Source: Streptococcus respiraculi
GTDB taxonomy: Bacteria; Bacillota; Bacilli; Lactobacillales; Streptococcaceae
Length of the DNA stretch: 64,000 nucleotides
Assembly: GCF_003595525.1 (NCBI RefSeq)
Contig: NZ_CP022680.1
Span: forward strand, 1,018,001 to 1,082,000
Direction: 5' to 3'
Shown here: positions 1-10,000 of the stretch, one piece after another
How positions within the stretch are numbered: the stretch's first letter is position 1
Layout of the letters: the number at the start of each line of letters is the position of its first letter
Translations under genes and position numbers: made by a program
Notes under the pieces: model-generated
Seen by the model: the letters and a program-made list of their open reading frames with translations, nothing else
Database searches by the model: none
What the model was told of the DNA's origin: nothing

Positions 1-481
1 AGCTTTGCAAATCACCATGACCTTAAACAACAGCTATCATAGCCCAGCTGAAGTGGTAGCCTTGATGCAGGAATTAACAGGAGAGCAGATTGGGGCTAAC
101 TTTACTCTTTTTCCGCCCTTTTCGACAGATTGCGGTCGCAATATTGTCATTGGTAATAATGTTTTTATCAATGCAGGTTGTAAATTTCAGGATCAAGGGG
201 GTATCACGATTGGGGATCGGACCTTGGTTGGTCATAATGTCGTGATAGCAACCCTCAACCATTCTTTTGAGGTAGCAAAACGTGGCAATTTAGTGCCAGC
301 CGCTGTCTCGATTGGTCAAGATGTCTGGATTGGAGCGAATGCGACCATTTGCCCAGGAGTAAAGATTGGGGACGGAGCAGTGATTGCTGCAGGCGCGGTT
401 GTAACCAAGGATGTAGCTCCTGGAACAGTGGTCGGTGGCGTTCCTGCCAAGGTTCTCAAAGAGATTGAGCCTGAAAAATAG
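1..481 (+). CDS. Sugar O-acetyltransferase (maltose/galactoside type), 5' end outside the window
   Basis: The reading frame is open back to base 2, so the start lies upstream; about 159 C-terminal residues are present, against roughly 185-200 for the family. The visible part is a left-handed beta-helix built of hexapeptide repeats ([55 protein letters not shown]) ending in the usual [16 protein letters not shown] tail. Enzymes of this family (Maa, LacA, NodL) transfer acetyl from acetyl-CoA to a sugar hydroxyl in the cytoplasm; the histidine in ATLNHSFE sits where the catalytic histidine is expected. The natural substrate cannot be told from sequence. Confidence 0.85.
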   Translation, partial: ALQITMTLNNSYHSPAEVVALMQELTGEQIGANFTLFPPFSTDCGRNIVIGNNVFINAGCKFQDQGGITIGDRTLVGHNVVIATLNHSFEVAKRGNLVPAAVSIGQDVWIGANATICPGVKIGDGAVIAAGAVVTKDVAPGTVVGGVPAKVLKEIEPEK

Positions 482-488
482 AAAAAAT

Positions 489-1019
489 ATGGTCAGAAAA
501 AAGAGAATGGCAACAGAGTGTAGAGCGATAAAAAATTTTTTCGCTATTTGCTGGCTGATATCTATCAGTCGATTAGCAGCTTGCGAGAGCGCTCACCCAA
601 CAGATTCTTCCTACACAGGAAGCAGTTCAAAACATCAAACGGAGATAGATATGGTAGAGCAGGCGATAAGAGACATCACTATTCAGATTGGAAGGGAGCA
701 ATTTCGTGTTTCCTTGGAAGGCAATCAAGCGACTCGAGAATTGGTAGCCTTGTTGACAGAGGCTCCTATGACTATTGATGTGTCTGATTATGCTGGCTTT
801 GAAAAAGTAGGAAGTCTTGGTAGGCTTCTAACCAGTAGTGACCAAAAAATGACAACTCAAAACGGGGATATTGTCCTCTATAACAGCCGACAACTTGTCT
901 TATTTTACGGCAGCAATACATGGTCATATACCAAAATCGGTAGCGTCACGGATAAAGAAGGATGGAAGCAAGCTTTAGAGGGTGCTCCTCAGGCGTTAGC
1001 AGTATCGCTTATTCTTTAA
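489..1019 (+). CDS. Cyclophilin-like fold lipoprotein
   Basis: From the ATG at 489 the product is about 176 residues. It begins with a basic stretch, a hydrophobic segment (FFAICWLISISRLAAC) and a lipobox-like LAAC, so it is probably a lipid-anchored extracellular protein. The rest (ITIQIGREQFRVSL, MTIDVSDYAGFEKVG, NGDIVLYNSRQLVLFYG, WSYTKIGSVTD) matches the cyclophilin-like DUF369 family, which has the beta-barrel fold of cyclophilin but no demonstrated prolyl isomerase activity. The frame extends upstream to 435, overlapping the acetyltransferase, but those residues do not look like part of a signal peptide. No strong ribosome binding site is visible, so the start is uncertain. Function unknown. 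Confidence 0.7.
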   Translation: MVRKKRMATECRAIKNFFAICWLISISRLAACESAHPTDSSYTGSSSKHQTEIDMVEQAIRDITIQIGREQFRVSLEGNQATRELVALLTEAPMTIDVSDYAGFEKVGSLGRLLTSSDQKMTTQNGDIVLYNSRQLVLFYGSNTWSYTKIGSVTDKEGWKQALEGAPQALAVSLIL

Positions 1020-1062
1020 CGTTTAAGTAAGTACCATCTGAGAGCTTTTTCAAATTTTTTGC

Positions 1063-1068
1063 TATAAT
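1063..1068 (+). promoter_or_regulatory. -10 element for ylbG
   Basis: TATAAT, 30 bases before the ylbG start. No good -35 hexamer is seen at the ideal spacing. Confidence 0.5.
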
Positions 1069-1098
1069 AGGAAATAGAAGAAATGAAAGAGGACTAGT

Positions 1099-1371
1099 AT
1101 GGCATTTGAAAAACAAGAACGAGTGAGTTTAGCAGTTTATCTACATTACAACCGCGATGCGAGAAAATTAAATCAGTATGGGGATATCATCTACCATTCT
1201 CGCCGATTGCGTTATTTATTGCTATATGTCAATCAGGAAAACGTGGACAATCTGATGACCACTTTGAAAAAAGAAAAGTTTGTCAAGAAGGTCCTTCCCT
1301 CTCATGTGAAGGAATTGGATACCAATTTTGTGGGAAGTTTATGGCGTCAAGAAGAGAAAAATAGTATTTAA
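1099..1371 (+). CDS. ylbG: YlbG family protein (DUF2129)
   Basis: The 90-residue product matches YlbG, a small cytoplasmic protein conserved across Firmicutes: the pattern [17 protein letters not shown] near the start, [19 protein letters not shown] in the middle and [16 protein letters not shown] near the end are typical. The start has the AG-rich site AAAGAGGA upstream. YlbG has no established biochemical role; in other Firmicutes it is often found beside coaD/rsmD, whereas here it is a single gene in front of the liv operon with its own -10 box. Length is normal for the family. Confidence 0.85.
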   Translation: MAFEKQERVSLAVYLHYNRDARKLNQYGDIIYHSRRLRYLLLYVNQENVDNLMTTLKKEKFVKKVLPSHVKELDTNFVGSLWRQEEKNSI

Positions 1372-1390
1372 AATTATTTTTCTTTTTTTG

Positions 1391-1419
1391 TTGACAATTT
1401 TCTGATAATTCAGTATATT
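1391..1419 (+). promoter_or_regulatory. livJ promoter with overlapping CodY-like box
   Basis: TTGACA (1391-1396), a 17-base spacer, then TATATT (1414-1419). The spacer holds AATTTTCTGATAATT (1396-1410), which matches 14 of 15 positions of the CodY consensus AATTTTCWGAAAATT. CodY, the sensor of branched-chain amino acids and GTP, represses branched-chain amino acid uptake genes in several streptococci. A site lying between -35 and -10 would block RNA polymerase directly. Confidence 0.75.
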
Positions 1420-1459
1420 AGATACATCGCAAAAATTATGAAAGTTTTAAGGAGTTTTT

Positions 1460-2641
1460 ATGAAAACAAATAAATTCAAATTAGCCTTAGTTAGTTTTGC
1501 TTCTGCAGCGCTTCTTGCAGCTTGTGGAAATGTATCAAGTACCAACTCATCTGCGACTGGTACCGAATTAGGCGATACAGTCAAAATCGGTTACAATTTG
1601 GAATTGTCAGGTGCTGTTTCATCTTATGGTCAAACTGAGAAAAATGGTGCAGATCTTGCAGTAAAAGAAATCAATGCAGCAGGTGGTGTTGACGGTAAGA
1701 AAATCGAAGTGGTTGCGAAAGACAACAAATCAGAAACAGCTGAAGCAGCGACTGTTGCAACAAGTCTTGCAAGTGAAGGTGTGAACGTCATCATCGGTCC
1801 CGCAACGTCAGGTGCGTCAGGTGCGTCTATCGCAAACGTAACAGCTGCAGGTGTACCAATGATTACTCCTTCAGGAACGCAAACAGACCTTGTCGTGAAT
1901 AGCGAAGGAAAAGTACAAGATTTCTTCTTCCGTACAACCTTTACGGACGGATACCAAGGTGAAATTATGGCAGAATATGCAACAAAGAACTTGAATGCTA
2001 AGAAAGTTGTCCTTTACTATGATAATTCTTCAGATTATGGTAAAGGTGTTGCAGAATCCTTCCAAAATGCATACAAGGGTGAAATTGTTTCAACGATTAC
2101 CTTTGCTTCAGGTGATAAAGATTTCCAAGCAGCCCTTACAAAATTAAAAGGTCTTGACTTTGATGCCATCATCATGCCAGGTTACTACAACGAAACAGGA
2201 ACAATCGTCAAACAAGCACGTGGTCTTGGCATTGACAAACCAATCCTTGGTTCAGACGGATTTGACTCACCATTGTTTGCAGAATTGGCAACCGCTTCAG
2301 CAGCAAATAAAGTGTATTACCTATCTGCCTTTGTACCATCAGCAAGCGACCGTGCAAAAGAATTCCATGATGCGTATATGAAAGAATATGGCGAAGAACC
2401 TTCTATGTTCTCAGCACTTGCTTATGACTCAGTTTATATGGCAGCAGAAGCATCAAAAGGAGCAAAAAACTCTGTAGAAGTAAAAGATAAATTGGCTGCT
2501 TTGAAAGACTTTGACGGAGTAACTGGTAAAATGTCTATCGACAAAGACCACAACGTTGTAAAATCTGTTTATGTGGTGAGCTTGAAAGACGGTAAAGCAG
2601 ATACAGTTGATACAGTATCTCTTACAGAAGCAGCTAAATAA
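1460..2641 (+). CDS. livJ: Branched-chain amino acid ABC transporter, substrate-binding lipoprotein
   Basis: 393 residues. A lipoprotein signal peptide with lipobox LLAACGN (cysteine near residue 22) is followed by a serine/threonine-rich linker and a Leu/Ile/Val-binding domain (VKIGYNLELSGAVSSYG, GVDGKKIEVVAKDN, IIGPATSGASGA, FFFRTTFTDGYQG). It is tethered to the outer face of the membrane and delivers leucine, isoleucine and valine to LivHM. An AAGGAG site lies 7 bases before the ATG. It is the first gene of livJHMGF; the hairpin after its stop may raise its expression relative to the permease genes, as binding proteins are needed in excess. Length and domain order are normal. Confidence 0.95.
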   Translation: MKTNKFKLALVSFASAALLAACGNVSSTNSSATGTELGDTVKIGYNLELSGAVSSYGQTEKNGADLAVKEINAAGGVDGKKIEVVAKDNKSETAEAATVATSLASEGVNVIIGPATSGASGASIANVTAAGVPMITPSGTQTDLVVNSEGKVQDFFFRTTFTDGYQGEIMAEYATKNLNAKKVVLYYDNSSDYGKGVAESFQNAYKGEIVSTITFASGDKDFQAALTKLKGLDFDAIIMPGYYNETGTIVKQARGLGIDKPILGSDGFDSPLFAELATASAANKVYYLSAFVPSASDRAKEFHDAYMKEYGEEPSMFSALAYDSVYMAAEASKGAKNSVEVKDKLAALKDFDGVTGKMSIDKDHNVVKSVYVVSLKDGKADTVDTVSLTEAAK

Positions 2642-2677
2642 TCAATAATAGTCATTATTATTTACTGATACAAGCAA

Positions 2678-2705
2678 GGAGTCTAGGACGGTTGTCCCAG
2701 ACTCC
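2678..2705 (+). promoter_or_regulatory. Intercistronic hairpin between livJ and livH
   Basis: GGAGTCTAGGAC pairs with GTCCCAGACTCC across a four-base loop, with one mismatch. No U run follows, so it is more likely an mRNA-stabilising or processing hairpin at the livJ 3' end than a full terminator. Confidence 0.55.
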
Positions 2706-2787
2706 ATTGCCATGTATAGACAGTCAAAAAATAGCCTGCGATTAGGAAATCGGCTAGTATTAATCTTTTAGAAAGTTTGGTGAACAC

Positions 2788-3675
2788 ATGCTTCAACAGC
2801 TGGTCAATGGTTTGATTCTAGGTTCTGTGTATGCCTTGTTGGCCTTGGGTTATACAATGGTATATGGAATTATCAAACTGATTAACTTTGCCCACGGGGA
2901 TCTCTATATGATGGGAGCCTTTATGGGATATTATTTTTTAAATAAGCTAACCTTTATTTCAAATGGAGGTCTTCGCTTATTCGTTGCCTTGATTGCTACT
3001 ATGATTGGGACAGCGATTTTAGGGGTTGTGATTGAGTTTTTAGCCTATCGACCTTTACGGAATTCAACCCGTATCGCAGCCTTGATTACAGCGATTGGTG
3101 TTTCCTTCTTCTTGGAATACATCATGGTTTATTTCTTCACTGCGGATGTCAAACCTTTTCCGCAGGTCTTAGATGCGACTAAATTTAACCTTGGTCCTGT
3201 TACGGTAGACAGTATCCAATTGATTATCTTAGGAGTTTCTCTCTTTCTCATGGTGGCCTTGCAGCTTATTGTCAAGAAGACAAAAATGGGGAAAGCTATG
3301 CGCGCTGTGTCCGTAGATAGCGATGCCGCACAACTAATGGGAATCAATGTCAATCGTACGATTAGCTTTACCTTTGCCCTTGGGTCAGCCTTGGCAGGTG
3401 CAGCTGGTGTCTTACTGGGCTTGTACTACAACCAAATCGAGCCCCTCATGGGGATGACACCTGGTTTGAAAGCCTTTGTTGCTGCGGTTTTAGGTGGAAT
3501 CGGAATCATTCCTGGTGCAGCTCTAGGTGGTTTTGTCATCGGGGTCATTGAAACCTTTACCTATGTGATTGGTTTAGATACCTTCCGCGATGCGATTGTC
3601 TATATCGTCTTGATTATCATTTTATTGGTAAGACCAAGTGGTATTCTTGGGAAAAACGTGAAAGAGAAGGTGTAG
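2788..3675 (+). CDS. livH: Branched-chain amino acid ABC transporter, permease LivH
   Basis: 295 residues, almost entirely membrane segments, starting LVNGLILGSVYALLALGYTM as in LivH of the hydrophobic amino acid uptake family. INFAHGD near residue 36 and the loop MRAVSVDSDAAQLMGINVN (the coupling region that touches the ATPases) are diagnostic. It forms one half of the transmembrane channel with LivM. The gap after livJ is about 146 bases with a hairpin; livM begins two bases after its stop, so livHMGF are tightly linked. No odd features. Confidence 0.95.
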   Translation: MLQQLVNGLILGSVYALLALGYTMVYGIIKLINFAHGDLYMMGAFMGYYFLNKLTFISNGGLRLFVALIATMIGTAILGVVIEFLAYRPLRNSTRIAALITAIGVSFFLEYIMVYFFTADVKPFPQVLDATKFNLGPVTVDSIQLIILGVSLFLMVALQLIVKKTKMGKAMRAVSVDSDAAQLMGINVNRTISFTFALGSALAGAAGVLLGLYYNQIEPLMGMTPGLKAFVAAVLGGIGIIPGAALGGFVIGVIETFTYVIGLDTFRDAIVYIVLIIILLVRPSGILGKNVKEKV

Positions 3676-3677
3676 TC

Positions 3678-4628
3678 ATGGAAAGAAATCTAAAAGTAAA
3701 TGCAATCTGGCTCCTTGTCTTAGTAGCAGGTTTTGGAGTGCTTCAAGGTCTTGTTGCAACAGGTATTTTGAATTTCTACTATATTCAGATTGTTCAACAA
3801 ATTGGTATTAATATCATCATGGCTGTTGGCTTGAATTTGATTGTTGGTTTTTCAGGTCAATTCTCGCTCGGCCACGCAGGATTTATGGCAATTGGTGCCT
3901 ATTCTGTCGGCGTCCTTGGAAAAATGATGCCAAGCTATGGCGGATTTGCAGTATCGCTCCTTGTGGGAATGGTACTTGCAGGTGGTGTTGCCCTCTTGGT
4001 CGGTCTTCCAACGCTCCGTTTAAAAGGAGACTACCTCGCCATTGCAACGCTTGGTGTGGCTGAAATTATCCGTATCTTTATCATCAATGGAGGCAAATTA
4101 ACCAACGGTGCAGCAGGTATCATGGGGATTCCTCTTTTTACCAACTGGCAATTGGTCTATGCTTTTGTGGTGATTACAACGATTTTCACTGTGAACTTCC
4201 TACGTAGTCCTATGGGACGGACGGTTATTTCTGTCCGTGAAGACGAAATTGCAGCAGAATCTGTCGGGGTTAATCCAACCAAAATGAAGGTTATTGCCTT
4301 TGTCTTTGGTGCCATGACAGCAGCTATTGCGGGCGGTCTTCATGCAGGCTATGTTGGTACGATTGTGCCAAAAGACTTTGCATTTATGACCTCTGTGAAC
4401 ATTTTGATTATCATTGTATTGGGTGGACTTGGCTCAATCACGGGCACCTTTGTAGCAGCGATTGTCCTAGGCGTCTTAAACGTTTACCTCAAGAGCTATG
4501 CAAGTGTCAGCATGATTATCTACTCACTTGCCCTTATCTTGCTCATGATTTTCCGTCCAGGTGGTCTTTTAGGAACGAAGGAATTATCCTTTGCTCGATT
4601 CTTCAAGAAGAAGGAGGATGCAAACTAA
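3678..4628 (+). CDS. livM: Branched-chain amino acid ABC transporter, permease LivM
   Basis: 316 residues with about eight to ten membrane segments. MAVGLNLIVGFSGQFSLGHAG is the LivM signature, and VISVREDEIAAESVGVNPTKMK is the cytoplasmic coupling loop for the ATP-binding subunits. It pairs with LivH to make the transmembrane pathway for leucine, isoleucine and valine. It starts two bases after livH and its stop overlaps the livG start (TAATG), which suggests translational coupling. Confidence 0.95.
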   Translation: MERNLKVNAIWLLVLVAGFGVLQGLVATGILNFYYIQIVQQIGINIIMAVGLNLIVGFSGQFSLGHAGFMAIGAYSVGVLGKMMPSYGGFAVSLLVGMVLAGGVALLVGLPTLRLKGDYLAIATLGVAEIIRIFIINGGKLTNGAAGIMGIPLFTNWQLVYAFVVITTIFTVNFLRSPMGRTVISVREDEIAAESVGVNPTKMKVIAFVFGAMTAAIAGGLHAGYVGTIVPKDFAFMTSVNILIIIVLGGLGSITGTFVAAIVLGVLNVYLKSYASVSMIIYSLALILLMIFRPGGLLGTKELSFARFFKKKEDAN

Positions 4629-5392
4629 TGGCGCTTCTTGATGTAAAAAAATTAACCAAAAACTTCGGTGGTCTGACCGCCGTTGGTGATGTGACCATGG
4701 AGTTGCACGAAGGCGAATTGGTCGGTTTGATTGGACCAAATGGTGCAGGAAAGACGACTCTTTTTAATCTCTTGACCGGCGTCTATGAGCCAAGTGAGGG
4801 AACGATTACCCTAGCAGGAACTCTCTTAAACGGCAAAGCTCCGTCTAAAATTGCTGCTCTCGGATTGGGGCGGACCTTCCAAAATATCCGTTTGTTCAAA
4901 GATATGACTGTCTTGGAAAATGTGTTGATTGGCTTAAGCAACCACGGGAAAAATCATGTTTTTGCAAGTTTTTTCCGTCTCCCTGCCTTTTACAAGAATG
5001 AAATGACTCTCCGTGAAAAAGCAATTGAACTCTTGAAAATCTTTGATTTAGATAAGGATGCTGATACCTTGGCTAAAAATCTTCCCTATGGACAACAACG
5101 CCGTCTGGAAATCGTTCGTGCCTTAGCGACGGAGCCAAAAATTCTCTTTCTTGATGAACCAGCTGCGGGGATGAATCCACAGGAAACAGCGGAATTGACG
5201 CAGTTAATCCGTAAAATCAAAAACGAATTTAATATTACGATTATGCTGATTGAACATGATATGAGCTTAGTTATGGAAGTAACAGAGCGTATCTATGTTC
5301 TAGAATACGGTCGCCTGATTGCCCATGGTACACCAGAGGAAATTAAGACTAATAAACGTGTTATCGAAGCTTATCTTGGAGGTGAGGCCTAA
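4628..5392 (+). CDS. livG: Branched-chain amino acid ABC transporter, ATP-binding LivG
   Basis: 254 residues. Walker A GPNGAGKTT (about residue 36), LivG-type Q-loop region GLGRTFQNIRLF, signature LPYGQQRRLEIVRAL, Walker B ILFLDEPAAGMN and the switch histidine in IEHDMSLVME are all present. The signature motif with YGQQRRLEI instead of LSGGQ is normal for LivG. It works as a heterodimer with LivF on the inner face of LivHM. Starts overlap with the livM and livF neighbours, so the whole set is one operon. Confidence 0.95.
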   Translation: MALLDVKKLTKNFGGLTAVGDVTMELHEGELVGLIGPNGAGKTTLFNLLTGVYEPSEGTITLAGTLLNGKAPSKIAALGLGRTFQNIRLFKDMTVLENVLIGLSNHGKNHVFASFFRLPAFYKNEMTLREKAIELLKIFDLDKDADTLAKNLPYGQQRRLEIVRALATEPKILFLDEPAAGMNPQETAELTQLIRKIKNEFNITIMLIEHDMSLVMEVTERIYVLEYGRLIAHGTPEEIKTNKRVIEAYLGGEA

Positions 5393-6102
5393 TGTCAATG
5401 TTAAAAGTAGAAGACTTATCCGTCCATTACGGTGTCATCGAAGCGGTGAAAAATGTATCCTTTGAAGTCAATGAAGGAGAAGTTGTCACCTTGATTGGGG
5501 CAAACGGTGCAGGAAAAACTTCTATCTTGCGGACCATTTCAGGATTGGTACGTCCCTCTTCTGGGAAAATCAGCTTTTTAGGAAATGAAATCCAACGTGT
5601 TCCGGCTCGTAAAATTGTAGCAGACGGCTTGTCTCAAGTGCCAGAAGGACGCCATGTTTTTGCAGGCTTGACCGTTATGGAAAACTTGGAAATGGGTGCA
5701 TTCTTGCGCAATAATCGAGAAGAAAACCAAGCAAATCTGAAAAAAATCTTTGCCCGCTTCCCGCGTTTGGAAGAACGGAAAAACCAAGATGCGGCAACCC
5801 TTTCAGGGGGAGAGCAGCAAATGCTTGCGATGGGACGAGCTCTTATGAGTCAACCTAAATTGCTACTTCTTGATGAACCGTCTATGGGGCTTGCGCCAAT
5901 CTTTATTCAAGAAATTTTCGATATCATCCAAGATATCCAAAAACAAGGAACAACCGTTCTCCTAATTGAACAAAACGCCAACAAGGCCCTTTCAATTGCA
6001 GACCGAGGTTACGTCCTTGAAACAGGAAAAATCGTCCTCTCAGGAACAGGAAAAGAACTCCTCACCTCAGAAGAAGTCAAAAAAGCATATCTAGGTGGTT
6101 AA
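5392..6102 (+). CDS. livF: Branched-chain amino acid ABC transporter, ATP-binding LivF
   Basis: 236 residues. Walker A GANGAGKTS, the LivF-type stretch LSQVPEGRHVFAGLTVMENL, signature LSGGEQQMLAMGRALM, Walker B LLLLDEPSMGLAP and the switch region IEQNANKAL are all visible. It dimerises with LivG. It is the last gene of the operon, overlapping the livG stop by one base, and is followed at once by a strong terminator. Confidence 0.95.
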   Translation: MSMLKVEDLSVHYGVIEAVKNVSFEVNEGEVVTLIGANGAGKTSILRTISGLVRPSSGKISFLGNEIQRVPARKIVADGLSQVPEGRHVFAGLTVMENLEMGAFLRNNREENQANLKKIFARFPRLEERKNQDAATLSGGEQQMLAMGRALMSQPKLLLLDEPSMGLAPIFIQEIFDIIQDIQKQGTTVLLIEQNANKALSIADRGYVLETGKIVLSGTGKELLTSEEVKKAYLGG

Positions 6103-6124
6103 AAAGGTCCAGTGGACCTTTTTA
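6101..6124 (+). terminator. Terminator of liv operon
   Basis: AAAAAGGTCC, loop AGT, GGACCTTTTT: a perfect 10-bp stem ending in a T run. It begins inside the livF stop codon. Confidence 0.85.
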
Positions 6125-6222
6125 AGTTGGAGATAGGAACCGCTGGTAAGCGGTTTTCTTCTATTCAGAGGCTCATGTCTTGTTTTAAGTTGGAGATGGG
6201 AGCTAGCGCGAGCTAGTTTTTT
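6125..6222 (+). repeat. Two further terminator-like hairpins after a short direct repeat
   Basis: The segment TTAAGTTGGAGAT occurs twice (near 6122 and 6185). Each copy is followed by a GC stem and T run: AACCGC-TGGTAA-GCGGTT (6138-6155) and GCTAGC-GCGA-GCTAGT (6203-6218). Together with the liv terminator this makes three stem-and-T-run units in about 120 bases before rnc. Confidence 0.6.
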
Positions 6223-6334
6223 TAGATTTTTTTGTTGATGTTCATTCTAGGACACTTTTTACGAATAGACGAATGTAGTGTAGAAACCGGGGGCTTGATG
6301 CTCGTTGTTTTACTGAAAACAGCTGGGAATATGG

Positions 6335-6340
6335 TATAAT
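6335..6340 (+). promoter_or_regulatory. -10 element for rnc-smc
   Basis: TATAAT preceded by ATGG (an extended -10 pattern), 27 bases before the rnc start. No strong -35. Confidence 0.55.
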
Positions 6341-6367
6341 AATAGGGACAGACAAAAAGGAGAGATT

Positions 6368-7054
6368 ATGCAACGATTACAAAGGAAATTGGCTGCCGAG
6401 TTTGGGATTGATTTTTCAGATTTGACCTTACTTGAGACAGCTTTTACACACACATCTTATGCCAATGAGCACCGCCTTCTAAAAATTTCACATAATGAGC
6501 GTTTGGAATTTTTAGGAGACGCTGTTCTACAATTGATTATTTCTCGTTATTTGTACCAGAAATACCCCCATTTTCCAGAAGGAGAAATGTCCAAGCTGCG
6601 CTCAACTTTCGTGCGAGAGGAAAGTTTAGCAGGGTTTACACGTGCTTGTGGTTTTGAAGCTTTTCTTCGTCTTGGTAAAGGGGAAGAAAAGTCTGGCGGT
6701 CGCAATCGTGATACGATTTTAGGAGATTTATTTGAAGCCTTTTTAGGTGCTCTTCTCTTAGATAAGGGGGTAGAGGCGGTTGAAGCGTTTCTCTACCAAG
6801 TCATGATTCCGCAACTTGAAGTCGGGAATTTTGAACGTGTGACAGATTACAAGACAAGTTTGCAGGAACTATTGCAGGTGAACGGCGAAATCATGATTCA
6901 ATACCAAGTTGTAGCAGAAGATGGCCCAGCCCACGATAAAGTGTTTGAGGTTGAAGTATTGGTAAATGGTCAAGCTATAGGCAGAGGTCAAGGACGCTCC
7001 AAAAAACAAGCTGAACAAGCTGCTGCGAAGAATGCAGTGGAGGCAAGAGGGTAG
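6368..7054 (+). CDS. rnc: Ribonuclease III
   Basis: 228 residues, the normal length. The N-terminal endonuclease domain has the signature [12 protein letters not shown] (about residues 43-54) with the acidic metal-binding residues and the second acidic cluster [14 protein letters not shown] double-stranded RNA binding domain follows from about residue 155 ([11 protein letters not shown], ending [15 protein letters not shown]). The enzyme cuts double-stranded RNA in rRNA processing and mRNA turnover. AAGGAG lies 6 bases before the ATG. smc starts two bases after the stop; the rnc-smc pair is conserved in streptococci. Confidence 0.97.
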   Translation: MQRLQRKLAAEFGIDFSDLTLLETAFTHTSYANEHRLLKISHNERLEFLGDAVLQLIISRYLYQKYPHFPEGEMSKLRSTFVREESLAGFTRACGFEAFLRLGKGEEKSGGRNRDTILGDLFEAFLGALLLDKGVEAVEAFLYQVMIPQLEVGNFERVTDYKTSLQELLQVNGEIMIQYQVVAEDGPAHDKVFEVEVLVNGQAIGRGQGRSKKQAEQAAAKNAVEARG

Positions 7055-7056
7055 GT

Positions 7057-10000
7057 ATGTATCTCAAATCAATTGAAATGCAGGGCTTCAAGTCCTTTGC
7101 AGATAAAACAAAGGTTATCTTTGACCGAGGGGTAACGGCAGTTGTTGGTCCAAATGGTTCAGGTAAGTCCAATATCACAGAAAGTCTTCGTTGGGCCTTG
7201 GGTGAATCGTCTGCAAAAAGTCTCCGTGGTGGGAAAATGCCAGACGTCATTTTTGCAGGAACTGAAAGTCGCAAGGCACTCAATTATGCCTCTGTTATCG
7301 TTACCTTGGATAATAGTACAGGTTTCATTGCAGGTCGTCAGAAAGAAATCAAGGTCGAGCGCCATATTTACCGTTCAGGAGACAGCGAGTATCTGATTGA
7401 TGGTCAGAAAGTTCGCTTACGAGATATTCATGATTTGTTTATGGATACAGGTCTCGGTCGAGATTCCTTTTCGATTATTTCCCAAGGTCGGGTTGAAGCG
7501 ATTTTTAACTCTAAGCCAGAGGAACGCCGTGCGATTTTTGAAGAGGCCGCAGGTGTTCTGAAATACAAAACTCGTAAGAAAGAAACAGAGAGTAAATTAT
7601 CACAGGCTCAGGACAATCTGGATCGTCTTGAAGATATTATTTATGAGTTAGACAACCAAGTCAAACCGCTTGAAAAACAGGCTCAAGTAGCTCAGAAATA
7701 CTTGATATTAGACGAAGAACGTAAAGATTTGTATCTGAATGTCTTAGTGGCTCAGATTACCAGAGGACACAAGAGCATTCAGCAAAAAGAGGCGGGTTTA
7801 AATCAAGTGAAGGCTGACTTGGCCCAGTATTATGAGCAACGCGATCAGTTTGAACTTAAAAATCAGGCTTTGAAACAGCAGCGCCAGCAGTTGAATATCA
7901 AATTAGAGCATGAACAGGCTGTTTTACTCGATGTGACCAAGCTTATCAGTGATTTAGAGCGCAAGATTGAAGTGCATCAATTGGAGTCCAGTCAGAACGA
8001 AACCAGTCGCCAAGAAGCGCAAGCTCGGTTGCTCGATTTGGACGAAAAACGTGCGAAAACAAGCGAACTACTAGTTGAGAAAACTGCTCATCTGACCCAG
8101 TTACAGGAAGAATTGGAAAAGATGAAAATAGCGATTGCAGAAAAAGAAGTAGAACTAGGCTATTTTTCAGAAGATCCAGATCAAGTGCTCGATCATCTGA
8201 GAGAGCAGTATGTCAAATTGCTACAAGATGAGGCTGAAGTATCTAATAGTCTTGCCAAAGTAGAGCAAGATATTGCCAATCAACATCGTTTAACAGAGAG
8301 CCAGTCAGAAGAATTAGCCCGCCTGCAGTCGGAAATCAAGACCAGTCAAGCAGAATTAGCCCAGCTAGAGAAAAATCTCACCGAGGCAGAAGCGCATTTA
8401 CAGCACTTGCTAGAAGACTATCAGGATAAGCAAAAAGTCCTAGTTGCCTTGGACAAGGATTATCAGGCCAGCCAGTCTAAGATGTTTGACTTGTTGGATC
8501 AATTAAAGACGAAAAAAGCCCGTCAATCCAGTCTGGAAGCGATTTTGCAGAATCATTCAAATTTCTATGCGGGTGTCAAGGCTGTCTTGCAACAGGCTGA
8601 TCGAATCGGTGGAATTGTAGGAGCAGTCAGTGCCAATTTAACCTTTGATATAGAGTATCAGACGGCTCTTGAAATTGCGCTTGGTGGAGCGAGTCAGCAT
8701 GTGATTGTCGAAGATGAGGCAACAGCCAAGTCCGCCATTGCTTTCTTGAAACAACATCGGCAAGGTCGGGCTACCTTTTTGCCGTTGACCACGATTAAAC
8801 CGCGCCATTTAGCAAGTCATCTCTTGAGCCAATTGCAATCTGCGACAGGATTTTTAGGCTTAGCAAGTGATTTGGTTAGCTTTGATGTTCGGTTAGAACC
8901 TATTTTCCAAAATTTACTGGGAACGATAGCCATTTTTGATACGATAGAGCATGCCAATCAGGCTGCGCGGGCGACCAAATTCCAAGTGCGTCTGGTAACC
9001 TTAGACGGTACCGAAATTCGCCCTGGTGGAGCTTTTGCAGGAGGAAGCAATCGTACCAATAATACCACTTTTGTTAAGCCAGAATTAGACCTGCTAGCAG
9101 AAGAAATAGCAGTTTTAAGCAAGGAATTGCAGGAGCAAGAACAGCTAGTAGCTGGGAAAAAAGAAGAAGCAGAAGCCATTCGTCAATCTCTGGAAGAAAC
9201 AAAAGAATTTGGTGAGGAGGCGCGCCTTGTTGAGCAACGGATTCGCTTCTCTTATGAACAGCTAGCCGATAAGCTTGGGGAATTACAGACCTTGTACGAT
9301 GTGCAAGTAGGACAGGCAGGTCAAAGCATCTTATCTGACTTGCAGGATTTGGCAAGTAATTACCAGACACAGCTTGCTGATTTTAGTGAGAAAAAGGCTA
9401 AGTTGACAGAGCAGATTGAGGAGATGAAGACCAATCGCTATGCCATTCAAGAGCAGGTGCAGACCTTGCAAGAAAGTCTATCAAGCCTGAAAGTCACTCA
9501 GAGCGAGCGGATCAGTGAAGTACGCTTTGAGCAGACAGACATCACGCGCCTGCAAGAAGAAGAAGCAAGTGTTGTGCATGAAATGGAGCTTTTGCAGGCT
9601 GTCATTGATCAGAAAGTAGAAGCGCAGGATGATACGAGCTTAGAGATGTTAGAAGAGCAATTGCTGGCAGCTAAAAGCAAGCAGACCGAGACCAATCAGC
9701 TTCTCATCCGCCTCAAGTTAGAACTTGAAGATATTGAGGGGCAATTCGAAGATATTCAGTCACGGTTAGAGCAAATGCGCTTGAAAAATGACGAGTTGAT
9801 TCGCAAGCAAGCCAAGCTCGAGGCAGATTATGAGCAAGAAGCTGGTCGGCTCAAGACCTTGCTGGCTAATTTGACAGAGCATTATAAAATGAGTTTTGAA
9901 GAAGCGCAGACAAAGGCTGAAGTCCTAGAAGATTTGACTCGTGCAGAGCAGACCCTCAAAGACTTAGAACGTGCCATTCGTGCGTTGGGGCCTGTCAACT

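Noticed and set aside
6260-6267. TACGAATA, the core of the competence sigma factor (ComX) box, about 100 bases before rnc.
   Set aside because: An 8-base match is expected about twice by chance in a window of this size (another lies inside the GNAT gene near 36682 on the other strand). No competence gene follows and rnc has its own -10 box.
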